Origin: Streptomyces sp. G-G2
GTDB taxonomy: Bacteria; Actinomycetota; Actinomycetes; Streptomycetales; Streptomycetaceae
Direction: 5' to 3'
Length of the DNA stretch: 64,000 nucleotides
NCBI RefSeq assembly: GCF_030063135.1
Contig: NZ_JASISO010000047.1
Span: 1-64,000, forward strand
Shown: in pieces, positions 10,495 to 18,415 of the stretch
How positions within the stretch are numbered: the stretch's first letter is position 1
Layout of the letters: every line of letters starts with the position of its first letter
Notes under the pieces: generated by a model
The model's database searches: none
Told to the model about the DNA's origin: nothing
What the model saw: the letters and a program-made list of their open reading frames with translations, nothing else
Program-made: the position numbers and the translations under genes

Positions 10495-10986
10495 ATGCCG
10501 TACCTGATCCCGCCCCGTACGCCCCTCACCCCGGAGCAGGTGGAGCGCGCGTTCGACTACCTGCTGGCCCTGCAGATGGGCGGCGGGTCCAATGTCGCCA
10601 GCCGCGCGGACGCCGACCCGGAACTGGCCTTCCTGCTGCTGCGGGTGGCCGAGGACGTCATCTGGCCCATGGCGGCCGTCGGCGAAGAATCCGATCCGCA
10701 CTCCGACTCCTTCGCCCTGGAAGAGGTCGGGTGCATCCTGCTCTCCGCCCTACGGGACTGGGCACGGGACTCCCCCACCACCGGGGCACTGGGCATCGCC
10801 CGCAGCATCATCCGCTTCGTCGTGAACGTCTTCCCCGCCCCCGACGACGAGGACGTCATAATCCCCCGCTGGATGCCCGACACCGACAACCCCCACGGGG
10901 ACACCGCCACCACCCTGGAAACGATCCGCGACGAGCACCTAGTGCTCGCCCACGCGGTGCACTCCGCCCCCGGAACGCACCGGTAA
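10495..10986 (+). CDS. Hypothetical protein
   Basis: A 163-residue acidic soluble protein with no recognised domain. GAGGAGA lies eight bases before ATG 10495. It converges on the relaxase gene across the repeat-dense block 11.0-11.4 kb, and similar 17-bp motifs lie on both sides of it. The function is unknown; the setting suggests a replication or transfer accessory role, which is inference only. Confidence 0.7.
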   Translation: MPYLIPPRTPLTPEQVERAFDYLLALQMGGGSNVASRADADPELAFLLLRVAEDVIWPMAAVGEESDPHSDSFALEEVGCILLSALRDWARDSPTTGALGIARSIIRFVVNVFPAPDDEDVIIPRWMPDTDNPHGDTATTLETIRDEHLVLAHAVHSAPGTHR

Positions 10987-11018
10987 CCGCCACCGCGCAC
11001 CCGGTGCGCATCGGATGC

Positions 11019-11122
11019 GCATCCACTCGGTGGCATCCACTCGATCTGACGGCATCCACTCGGTGGCGCCCACCCGATGGCCTCCACCCGATGGCCTCCA
11101 CCCGATGGACATCCACCCGGTG
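11019..11122. repeat. Seven direct repeats of about 14 bp (iteron-like)
   Basis: Consensus CATCCACYCGRTGG repeated seven times, near 11019, 11033, 11052, 11068, 11082, 11096 and 11110, mostly with a 14-15 bp period. The block is non-coding and lies between convergent genes. Confidence 0.75.
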
Positions 11123-11208
11123 CACGATGCGCGCCGCGGATGGCCGGCGGGTGGAAGTGGCGCGCATCGGGTGGGCCCGGTGCGGTGTTCCGGGTGTGCC
11201 CAGTGCGG

Positions 11209-11250
11209 CGCGTTTCCCCTTGACACGGGCCTGTGTCAAGGGGAAGCGCG
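11209..11250. repeat. 18-bp inverted repeat
   Basis: Left arm CGCGTTTCCCCTTGACAC at 11209-11226, right arm at 11233-11250 with one mismatch, 6-nt spacer. It could be a terminator for either convergent gene, or a protein-binding dyad in the iteron block. Confidence 0.75.
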
Positions 11251-11286
11251 GCAGGGCGCCGGGGTGGATGCACGGCATCGTCCCGG

Positions 11287-11364
11287 CGATGTCGTGCATG
11301 GTCATCGCGATGTCGTGTACTCCGGGACGATGTCGAGCATCCATGCGGAGAGTGCACGACATCG
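11287..11364. repeat. CGATGTCGTG repeats
   Basis: Copies at 11287-11296 and 11308-11317, a one-base variant at 11328-11337 and an inverted copy at 11355-11364. They directly flank the end of the relaxase gene. Confidence 0.65.
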
Positions 11365-11407
11365 TCGGTGGACACCGGCTGCATCGAGTGCACCGCACCG
11401 GATGCAC

Positions 11408-13366
11408 TCAGCGGCCGGCTCCTGGCCCCTGGTGTCGGCCCGGCTGCTGAGGGCGGTGCACCCGCTGATCGTCCTCGCGCAACGGGTGCGGTGCGGGGGC
11501 GTCCTTGGGGGCGGTGTATTTCTTCGTCCTCGTGCGGGCTCCGTCGCCGGCCTTCGTGAAGGCGTCCGTCACGCGGCGCAGCTGCTCGGCGGTGAAGTCC
11601 AAGGCTTCGACATCTGTCCGCGATGCCTTCAGGGCCCGTAGCGCCGCCAGGTCGATCGCCGACCGGGGCTCGTCCTGCGGCTCCGGGCGGTCGGAGCCGG
11701 GGTCCTGGCCCGCGATCAGGAGCTCCGGCATCGCCGCTTGCTGGTGTGCGGCGACGTCGTACGTCCGGCCCCGCACGACGGTGGTGCGCAGCTTCTCCCG
11801 CACCGCCGCTGCGGCGAGCACCGCACGGTCGTAGCTCAACGGGACGCGGGGGATGTCCCACTCCTGCGCGCCCTGGCCGGGGAGCCGGGGCGCGGCCAAG
11901 GAGGAGGAGGCCGGGTCTGCCGGTGGCAGCCGGTCCGGGTTGGGCACGGGGGTCGGTGGGCGCCGGGCGGGGGCGAGATCGGACAGCGCCCACCGGGCGG
12001 TGTAGAGCCGGTAGTCCGCCTGCCGGCCGCGTGTGGTCTTCGGCTCGCTGATGTCCACGCAGTACATGGAGATGGCGGTGCGCACGATGTCCTCGTCCAG
12101 GCCGGGGTCGCGGCGGCGGCCGCGCAGGACCAGGGCGAGGTGGCGGCGGGCTTCGGCGAGCAGGTGCCGGCGGTGGAACCGGCCGCCGCCGTTCATCACG
12201 AACACCACTGCGGCGACGTCCACGGCCGCCAGGGCGACGTCGACCACGGCGGCGACCCGGGCCCGGATCCGGGCGGCTGCGGCGCGGGCGCGCTCAAGGA
12301 GCGAGTCGATGATGTCGGCGGCCACCTTGGAGGTGTCGATCGCGCTCTGCTTCCAGTCGGCGCGCAGCTGCGTGAGGGAGCGGGCCTTCGGCTTGGGCGG
12401 GCGGGTCTTGTGGGCGGCCATCCGCATCAGTTCCACCCGGGCCCGCTCGGAGACCGCGGGCAGGTACTTCAGCTCGCCGTCGTCGTCGACGGCGGTAACG
12501 TACTCGTGCTCCAGGTCGGTGAGGCAGGCGGCGATCTGCTCTCCGCGGATGGCGGTCCAGCGGATCAGCTCGTGGGGCACGCCCGCGATGTCCATGACGG
12601 GGCGGCGCCCGGCCGTGACGACCCGCGGCTCGGTCGCCAGTCCCAGCGCCTCACAGACCTCAGCGGCCACGATCTCGTTGTAGAGCGAGGACGCGGCGAC
12701 CGTGTTCTCCAGCACGACCTCGGAGTGGATCGACCCCCACTTGCCGTCCAGGCGCTGCCCCTTCACCGACAGCAGCAGGTGGTCGTGGAGGAGCGGCATC
12801 CCGGAGCGTGCTTCGTAGTGGCGGAAGCGTGCGGCGACCAGACCGCCGGGCGGCCGGACCTTGTAGATGCCGTCCTTGCCGTACCGGATCACCGCCGCCT
12901 CGTCCTCGATCCACTCCAGCACCCGCTCGATCGCCCGCTCGTGCGCGGCCTCGATCACTTGCCGGGTCTCGTCATCACCCAGCGCCCACAGGAGGTAGAT
13001 CGTCGGCTGCGGCCGGAAGACGAGATCGAAACCGGTGACCGTGACCCGGCGCCCGAGAGCGCCGGCTCGCACCGCCTGCTTCGGGGACTTCCCTGCGGCG
13101 AGCTCTTCGGCCTCGATGCGGTCCGCGTACGGGTGCCGGCCCCGCTCGCCGAACAGGTTCCGCAGCTGGCTCTCGGTGACCTCCTCACCCGGCGTCAGTC
13201 CGAGCACGGCAAGTCCCCGGCCCATCCATCGACCGGGCGGGACGCCGGCCTCCTCCTGAGCCTTACGGAGGGGGGTGCGGGCCGGGCGGCGGCCGTCACC
13301 GACGACGACCTGGCGCAGGTAGTAGCGGTACATCTGACCGGCTCGAATGATCGCGATATCCATCAT
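11408..13366 (-). CDS. MobF-family relaxase domain protein (TrwC-like, no helicase domain)
   Basis: A 652-residue protein. The N-terminus (GQMYRYYLRQ) places tyrosines where MobF relaxases have their nicking tyrosines. RFRHYEARSG and LLHDHLLLS supply the three-histidine metal site, followed by GSIHSEVVLENTVAASSLY. Family members nick the transfer origin and stay bound to the 5' end. Full MobF relaxases carry a C-terminal helicase; here the last 350 residues contain no Walker motif, so the protein is relaxase-only. Most Streptomyces plasmids move double-stranded DNA by a TraB translocase without a relaxase, so its presence is notable. ATG 13366 (or the GTG at 13375) is the likely start. Confidence 0.8.
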   Translation of the reverse strand: MMDIAIIRAGQMYRYYLRQVVVGDGRRPARTPLRKAQEEAGVPPGRWMGRGLAVLGLTPGEEVTESQLRNLFGERGRHPYADRIEAEELAAGKSPKQAVRAGALGRRVTVTGFDLVFRPQPTIYLLWALGDDETRQVIEAAHERAIERVLEWIEDEAAVIRYGKDGIYKVRPPGGLVAARFRHYEARSGMPLLHDHLLLSVKGQRLDGKWGSIHSEVVLENTVAASSLYNEIVAAEVCEALGLATEPRVVTAGRRPVMDIAGVPHELIRWTAIRGEQIAACLTDLEHEYVTAVDDDGELKYLPAVSERARVELMRMAAHKTRPPKPKARSLTQLRADWKQSAIDTSKVAADIIDSLLERARAAAARIRARVAAVVDVALAAVDVAAVVFVMNGGGRFHRRHLLAEARRHLALVLRGRRRDPGLDEDIVRTAISMYCVDISEPKTTRGRQADYRLYTARWALSDLAPARRPPTPVPNPDRLPPADPASSSLAAPRLPGQGAQEWDIPRVPLSYDRAVLAAAAVREKLRTTVVRGRTYDVAAHQQAAMPELLIAGQDPGSDRPEPQDEPRSAIDLAALRALKASRTDVEALDFTAEQLRRVTDAFTKAGDGARTRTKKYTAPKDAPAPHPLREDDQRVHRPQQPGRHQGPGAGR

Positions 13367-13418
13367 GGAGACCACGCCACACGGCTCTGACCTGCAAGGA
13401 AAGGCCGATCAGTCGTAC

Positions 13419-13475
13419 GTCCCGCCAGGCGGGAGCAGCGGCCGAACTTTCTTCCCCGCGTCCCGTCAGGCGGGA
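13419..13475. promoter_or_regulatory. Pair of GTCCCGNNAGGCGGGA dyads upstream of the relaxase
   Basis: GTCCCGCCAGGCGGGA at 13419-13434 and GTCCCGTCAGGCGGGA at 13460-13475, starts 41 bases apart (about four helical turns). They are candidate operators or part of an oriT. Related dyads occur at 47376-47391 and 47578-47593. Confidence 0.55.
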
Positions 13476-13623
13476 AGCGGCCCCGGGCGGGAGGCGAATG
13501 TCATCGCTCTCCGGCAGCCCTCCACACCACCCACCACCGTCACCTGACGAGTGGCCTTGCCCATGACCGACCAGGCGTCGCCGTCGGCAGGCGATCCGGC
13601 CTGTCTGGCCCGTAGGTACGACG

Positions 13624-13649
13624 AAGCCCCTGGCGGTCGCCAGGGGCTT
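13624..13649 (-). terminator. Hairpin terminator of the dapF operon
   Basis: Perfect 12-bp arms (AAGCCCCTGGCG) with a 2-nt loop, 31 bases beyond the last gene of the minus-strand dapF operon. Confidence 0.8.
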
Positions 13650-13679
13650 TCGTGTCTTGCTCTCGTACGGCCAGCCTGC

Positions 13680-13898
13680 TCAGGATGCGCCGAGGGGTTC
13701 GATGTTGGCGAGGGCGGTGGGGAGCTCCCTGCCTCCGTCTGTGGGGCGGATGTACGCGCGCCGGGTCGTGCGGGGGGTGCCGGTGTGGGTCGGGAGGTCT
13801 TCTTGGACTACGGCCATCAGCCGGCCCTCGGTGCCGGAGGCGATGTCGCGAACGAGGCGGCCGATCAACGGGTGTGCCTCGTGTCCGTCGCCTTTCAC
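13680..13898 (-). CDS. Small hypothetical protein in the dapF operon
   Basis: A 72-residue protein. The GTG start overlaps the dapF stop (GTGA), so it is translationally coupled. It contains IGRLVRDIASGTEGRLMAVV, a beta-rich pattern resembling small SH3-like folds, but I cannot name a family. A terminator follows. Function unknown. Confidence 0.7.
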   Translation of the reverse strand: MKGDGHEAHPLIGRLVRDIASGTEGRLMAVVQEDLPTHTGTPRTTRRAYIRPTDGGRELPTALANIEPLGAS

Positions 13899-14911
13899 CG
13901 GTCTGCCTCCGCCCTGTCCTGGTGCCCGTGTTCGCCGCTGACGAGGCGGCTGAGGCCGTGGCTGGCCCGAGCCAGCAGGGCGGGTGTGGAAGCCCCGTAG
14001 GCGGGCCTCTGGAGTCCCCTTTCGCCCTGCGCGGCGGCCGTGGGCCATGCGGTGCGGAGGCGGACGGTGCCCTGGGCGGTGAGGTAGGCCGGGCCGGTGA
14101 GTCTCATGGTCCCGTCGGTGGCGACGTCGACCAGGAGGCGCCCTCCGGGGGCGTCGACGGTGTAGCGGACGGGACCGCCCGGACGGGGCGTGCGGTGGAG
14201 GGCTGCCGCGACCGCGGCGCAGGCGCCCGTTCCGCACGAGGGGGTCTCGCCGACGCGGCGTTCGTGGACTCGGAGCACCAGGTGGCGGGAGCCGATGTCG
14301 CGGACGAACTCGACGGTTGTGCCGTGCGGGTAGGCGCTGTGCGGTGTGACGGCCGGGGCGGTGTCGAGGGTGCCGGCGTGGTCGAGGTCGTCTACGAAGG
14401 CCACGGCGTGCGGGTTGCCGACGTCGACGTGGAGGGCGGGCCAGCGTCGTTTGCCGACGGCGACGGTGATCCGGTCCGGTCCGGGAAGGGCCGGGATGCC
14501 CATGGTGACGCTGACGTCGCCGTGGTGGGCGTCTTCTCCGACCAGCACGTGCAGTTCGCGTACCCCGGCCCGGGTGGCGAGGGTGAGGGGGCCGCCCTGG
14601 TGGAGTCCGGTGGCGGCGAGGTAGCGGGCCAGGACGCGGGCGCCGTTGCCGCACATCGCGCCGAGCGAGCCGTCCGCGTTGCGGTAGTCCATGAACCATT
14701 CCGCCCGGTCGGCCATGGCGAAGGCTTCCGGGGCGGCGGTGCAGCGGACGAGGCGCAGTACGCCGTCGGCTCCTATCCCCCTGCGGCGGTCGCACAGCTG
14801 GATGGTGTCGGCGGGGGTGAGGTCGAGCGCGTCGCCGGGGTCCTCGAGGATGAGGAAGTCGTTGCCGGTGCCGTGGCCTTTGGCGAAGGGGATGCCGATC
14901 GGGATGTTCAT
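13895..14911 (-). CDS. dapF: Diaminopimelate epimerase-like protein
   Basis: Predicted to interconvert LL- and meso-diaminopimelate, the last racemisation step before lysine and peptidoglycan cross-links. Both catalytic cysteines are present: Cys87 in MCGNGAR and Cys226 in SCGTGACAA. The substrate-binding turn NADGS sits before the first and VGNPHAVAFV lies in the second domain. At 338 residues it is about 50 longer than usual because of a C-terminal tail. It overlaps the genes on both sides by 4 bases. The host chromosome should have its own dapF, so this is probably an extra copy serving an altered cell wall, a natural product or another amino acid substrate; which one is not visible. Confidence 0.85.
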   Translation of the reverse strand: MNIPIGIPFAKGHGTGNDFLILEDPGDALDLTPADTIQLCDRRRGIGADGVLRLVRCTAAPEAFAMADRAEWFMDYRNADGSLGAMCGNGARVLARYLAATGLHQGGPLTLATRAGVRELHVLVGEDAHHGDVSVTMGIPALPGPDRITVAVGKRRWPALHVDVGNPHAVAFVDDLDHAGTLDTAPAVTPHSAYPHGTTVEFVRDIGSRHLVLRVHERRVGETPSCGTGACAAVAAALHRTPRPGGPVRYTVDAPGGRLLVDVATDGTMRLTGPAYLTAQGTVRLRTAWPTAAAQGERGLQRPAYGASTPALLARASHGLSRLVSGEHGHQDRAEADR

Positions 14912-15156
14912 GGGCGGGTTGTCTCTCCCAGCTCGATGCGCAGCCAGACGACGCTCGCGCCGGCGGCGGTGGTGGTCATGCCGTAGGAGGTGCCGGTTTC
15001 GAGGACCGCGACGAGGCGGTGCCAGTGTTCGGCCGGGACGCGGGAGGGGTCGGCCTGGAGGATCAGGAGGCCGTCCTGCTCGGCGGTTTCGGGTGGCTCG
15101 CCGGTGAGTTCGGTGAGTGCGGCTATGGCCGCAGCGGCGCCTAAGAGTTCGTCCAT
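14908..15156 (-). CDS. Small hypothetical protein, first gene of the dapF operon
   Basis: An 82-residue protein with no recognised domain; its stop overlaps the dapF start (ATGA). Its promoter would lie in the divergent region holding the CTAG-type operator, so the GntR protein encoded opposite probably controls the operon. Confidence 0.7.
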   Translation of the reverse strand: MDELLGAAAAIAALTELTGEPPETAEQDGLLILQADPSRVPAEHWHRLVAVLETGTSYGMTTTAAGASVVWLRIELGETTRP

Positions 15157-15193
15157 CGCTCGCCCCGACTCATCCGTCAGTTACTTGATGCAC

Positions 15194-15226
15194 TTCTAGT
15201 CAACTAGTTTTGAGCTAGTGGACTAG
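15194..15226. promoter_or_regulatory. Candidate GntR operator, two CTAGTNNACTAG boxes
   Basis: CTAGTCAACTAG at 15196-15207 and CTAGTGGACTAG at 15215-15226, starts 19 bases apart, in the short AT-richer gap between the dapF operon and the GntR gene. A third box, TTAGTGCACTAG, lies at 17194-17205 before another gene. Confidence 0.7.
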
Positions 15227-15299
15227 ATTGTCAAACGAATCGGATGTACGAGTGGAGAGCGCGCTGACCCCCGGTCAGCTGCGGCAGGCAAGGGAGACC

Positions 15300-16061
15300 A
15301 TGTCCTACAAGAGGCGCGCAGCCCCGTACCTGGGGGTCGCGGAGACCTTCCGCAGGCTCATCGCTGAGGGCGAATGGCCCGTCGGCTCCCGACTCCCCTC
15401 CCGGGACTTCCTCGGCGAGACCTACCAGGTCGGCGAGAACGTGATCCGCCGCGCCCAGGAACTCCTCATCACCGAGGGCCTACTCGAAGGCCGCCCAGGG
15501 GCGGGCACCTACGTCCGCGCCCCCAAGGAGCGGCTGCGCATGCTGCGCTGCCCGGCGCCCGGCCACCCCAGCGCCCCGCTCGCCCCCGCCGGCATCTCCA
15601 CCTGGGACGCCCAGAGCACCGCCAAAGTCCCCGCCCCCGACCCCATCGCGGCCCGGCTGGGGATCCAGCCGGGCGAGCACTGCGTACGCACCGCGTACGA
15701 GTTCCTCGATGAGGACCAGCGGCCCGCGATGAGCAGCGTCAGCTGGGAGCCGATGTCCATCACCGGCAAGAGCGCCGTGGTCCTGCCCGACGGCGGCCCC
15801 TTCGCCGGCCGCAGCGTTGTGGAGCGGATGGCGCACCTGGGCATCGCCGTGGTCCGAGCCGTGGAACGGACCCGGCCCATCCAGGCCGATCGCGACCAGG
15901 CCCAGCAGCTCGGCGTGGCCGCCGGCTCCCTCGTGACCCTGATCGAGCGGACCTACTTCGACAGCGACGACCGCCCGGTGGAAACCGCCGACCTGGTCAT
16001 CCCAGCCGACCGGTGGAACATCGACTACGACATCGCCCTGAGCGACACCCCCACCGGCTGA
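15300..16061 (+). CDS. GntR-family transcriptional regulator with UTRA effector domain
   Basis: A 253-residue regulator. A winged helix occupies roughly residues 8-70 (VAETFRRLIAEGEWPVGSRL, then ENVIRRAQELLITEGLLEGR and PGAGTYV). A UTRA-type ligand-binding domain follows, with VRTAYEFLDEDQRPAMSS and the tail ADLVIPADRWNIDYDI. On Streptomyces mobile elements, GntR proteins of this type (KorSA of pSAM2 is the known example) repress transfer or replication genes. ATG 15300 has AAGGGAG eight bases upstream; longer frames start inside the putative operator. It probably represses itself, the divergent dapF operon and the gene at 17.3 kb. Confidence 0.85.
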   Translation: MSYKRRAAPYLGVAETFRRLIAEGEWPVGSRLPSRDFLGETYQVGENVIRRAQELLITEGLLEGRPGAGTYVRAPKERLRMLRCPAPGHPSAPLAPAGISTWDAQSTAKVPAPDPIAARLGIQPGEHCVRTAYEFLDEDQRPAMSSVSWEPMSITGKSAVVLPDGGPFAGRSVVERMAHLGIAVVRAVERTRPIQADRDQAQQLGVAAGSLVTLIERTYFDSDDRPVETADLVIPADRWNIDYDIALSDTPTG

Positions 16062-16194
16062 AACCCGACCCGCCGAGTGCACCGAACTGGCCGATGACCA
16101 CGGCGAATCCCCCGATCGCTTGAGGCCGCACCGACCCCTCGGGAATCATGAAACCCGCGGCCCGGCCCGGGGCCCGCCCAGGGGGAGGAACCAC

Positions 16195-17100
16195 ATGTCC
16201 ACAGCACAGCCGAGTCCACGCGGCAGGGTCACCGCCGTACTGAATTCGCCGGCCCTCCAAACGGTCCTGACCATCGCCGGGTTCGCCGTCCCCGTCGTCG
16301 GCTGGGCCATGGACCGGGTCAACCTGAAGGTGCTGCTCGTCGTCCAGGCGGTGCTCATCCTCATCCTGGCCTCCGGCCACTACTGGACGCGCAGGACCTA
16401 CATCCAGCTGCGCCGGGTGACTAACCTCAAGGCCATGGATGACGTCCAGTACTACGACCGGGTCCGCTCTCAACTCGAAGCAGAACTCATTTCGGACTAC
16501 GGCGAGATCGCCGACGGCCACCTGCGCGTGTACGCGTCCGAAGTCCCGCGCCTGTCCACCCTCCTGGTGAACACGGTCACCGAGGCCCAGGCCCAGCCGC
16601 AGCGCATCCTGGCGGCCGACCTGACGACCAACCCGACGCTGCTCACCAGCCGTCGCGAGTACATCGCCGCGCAGCGCCGGTTCACCGAGGCCGGCGGGCG
16701 CATCGACCGCCTGTTCATCGTCTTCGCCGCCGACCTCGCCAAGCAGGAGTTCGCCGCTTCCCTGCTCGCACTCGTCGGCCAGCACCGCGACCTCGGCGTC
16801 ACCTGCGGACTCGCCGTCCGCGACCGGCTGCGCGCCGACCAGGCCGTGGACGTCGTCGTGTTCGCGAGCGCCGCCGCCCTGGTCGAGGAGGAGCAGGGTG
16901 ACGCCGACTACCAGCGCGGCCGTTCCTCCGTGTACTTCAAGGGCGTCGGCCGGTGGGCCGGCCGCTTCGAGAGCGTCTGGGGCCACGGCGCCGACTCCGC
17001 GCCCCGCGTCCTGCAGGCGTACGAGGCCGCCGCCCGGCCGATGATCGACGCCGGAACCTGGGACGAGCGCCGCATCGGCACAACGGTCGCCGGCTTGTAG
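16195..17100 (+). CDS. Membrane-anchored protein of unknown function
   Basis: A 301-residue protein with two N-terminal membrane segments (about residues 20-40 and 48-65) and a cytoplasmic alpha/beta domain of 230 residues. The repeated patterns RILAADLTT and RIDRLFIVFAADL, with RRSSVYFKG-like beta strands near the end, recall the fold of phospholipase-D-like or small-molecule-sensing domains, but the catalytic HKD motif is absent. GGGGGAGGAA precedes ATG 16195. A strong terminator follows. Function unknown. Confidence 0.75.
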   Translation: MSTAQPSPRGRVTAVLNSPALQTVLTIAGFAVPVVGWAMDRVNLKVLLVVQAVLILILASGHYWTRRTYIQLRRVTNLKAMDDVQYYDRVRSQLEAELISDYGEIADGHLRVYASEVPRLSTLLVNTVTEAQAQPQRILAADLTTNPTLLTSRREYIAAQRRFTEAGGRIDRLFIVFAADLAKQEFAASLLALVGQHRDLGVTCGLAVRDRLRADQAVDVVVFASAAALVEEEQGDADYQRGRSSVYFKGVGRWAGRFESVWGHGADSAPRVLQAYEAAARPMIDAGTWDERRIGTTVAGL

Positions 17101-17116
17101 AAGTCCTTCCACCGCC

Positions 17117-17153
17117 AAAGAGGCGGCCCACCTGACCGGTGGGCCGCCTCTTT
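17117..17153 (+). terminator. Hairpin terminator
   Basis: Perfect 16-bp arms (AAAGAGGCGGCCCACC) around a 5-nt loop, 16 bases after the stop at 17100. Confidence 0.85.
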
Positions 17154-17193
17154 CGTGTTCCGGGGCGCTGATTCCGCCCCCACCCCACCGTAA

Positions 17194-17205
17194 TTAGTGC
17201 ACTAG
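17194..17205. promoter_or_regulatory. Third CTAG-type operator box
   Basis: TTAGTGCACTAG, one base different from the CTAGTNNACTAG boxes at 15196 and 15215. It sits in the promoter region of the desaturase-like gene and probably places it in the GntR regulon. Confidence 0.55.
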
Positions 17206-17266
17206 ATGTACTTTGGGTGATCGTCGGGTGGGAGATGCCCGCCCCTGCTCACCATGGGACCGCCGC

Positions 17267-18310
17267 ATGCTGCTCGCTTTATCCCTGCTCACAGCCGGAA
17301 TTCTGCTGCGCCAGGCCGACCGGGTCCGCTTCCGCCTGGGGCGTCCCCGTACCGCGAACGCGGCGCAGCTCATAGCCGTCCAGCGCGCCCGGGCCAACAA
17401 CTGGACCCCGACCGCCCTTCTGGCCGGGCAGTGGGTGCAGATCGCCGGGTACTGGCTGCTCGCCGCGCACGGCTGGCTGGGCGCCGTGATCGCGGCGGCC
17501 GGTGTCGCCGTCCAGTTCCGCCACCTTCAGGAGATCAGCCACCACGCCGTGCACGGGGTGCTGGCCCGGACCCGCCGCGCCAACCACGTCCTGGCCGAGC
17601 TCGGCGCGCACCTGCCCCTCGGCCTGGCCCCGGTCGCGGTACGCCGACGCCGCCACGTCCGCGACCACCACCCCAACGCCACCCTGGCCTCCGACCCCAA
17701 CCTTGCCGAGCTCGCCCAGGCCGGCCTGGGCCCGGGGGCCGCACGCCGCCGCTTCGCCGCCGCGCTGCTCTTCCCGCTCACGGCCCGGGGCATCCGCACC
17801 ACGGCCGTCACCCTCGCCGCCAACCTGCGCCCGCAGCCCGGCCGGTACGCCGCAGCCCCCGCGATGATCGCCGTTCTCGGCGCCGCGTACCTGACCGGCG
17901 GATGGGCGGCCCTCCTCGCCGGGGTACTCATCCCGCGCCTGCTGCTCTACCCCCTGCTGGCGTGGTGGAGCCTGCTGGTGGAGCACACGTGGTTCGACCC
18001 CGAGCACCGCACCGGCACCGCGGCCGAGATCGAAGCCGGCCGCTGCCTGCGCCTCTACCCGCACAACCCCGCCCTGGCCACGCTCGCCGCCGCCACCTGG
18101 CTCCCCTACGGCGACCTCCACCACTACGCCCACTCCGCGCACCCGGGCCTGCGCTGGAACTACCTGCCCGCCCTCGAACGCCACCTCCCCCCGGCCCACT
18201 TCACCCCTGGCGCCCTGTTCCTCAGCCCGGCCTCCGTCGCCCGCCGCCACTACCGCGCCCTGACTGTCCAGGCCGAGGACAGCCGCCGCCAGCCTGCGCC
18301 CCGCCCATAG
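17267..18310 (+). CDS. Fatty acid desaturase-like membrane protein
   Basis: A 347-residue integral membrane protein with several hydrophobic segments (about residues 1-20, 45-80, 150-165 and 190-220). Histidine clusters match the di-iron pattern of membrane desaturases and hydroxylases: FRHLQEISHHAVHG, RHVRDHHPN and LHHYAHSAHPG. The enzyme would use oxygen to desaturate or hydroxylate a lipid. The nearby GntR box suggests regulated expression. The start is uncertain: TTG 17213 and GTG 17228 are in frame, and no clear ribosome site precedes any of them. Substrate unknown. Confidence 0.7.
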   Translation: MLLALSLLTAGILLRQADRVRFRLGRPRTANAAQLIAVQRARANNWTPTALLAGQWVQIAGYWLLAAHGWLGAVIAAAGVAVQFRHLQEISHHAVHGVLARTRRANHVLAELGAHLPLGLAPVAVRRRRHVRDHHPNATLASDPNLAELAQAGLGPGAARRRFAAALLFPLTARGIRTTAVTLAANLRPQPGRYAAAPAMIAVLGAAYLTGGWAALLAGVLIPRLLLYPLLAWWSLLVEHTWFDPEHRTGTAAEIEAGRCLRLYPHNPALATLAAATWLPYGDLHHYAHSAHPGLRWNYLPALERHLPPAHFTPGALFLSPASVARRHYRALTVQAEDSRRQPAPRP

Positions 18311-18415
18311 CCCGCCCCGCACTTCGGCCCCGGCCCCCGACACACCCGGGGGCCGGGGCCGCGGCAGTTCACGGCACCTGTCCCACGCCCTCAACCCGCG
18401 TGGCACGCTGACTTG

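Noticed and set aside
11209..11250. Insertion-sequence end
   Set aside because: The dyad has no transposase or target duplication beside it; it is kept only as an inverted repeat.
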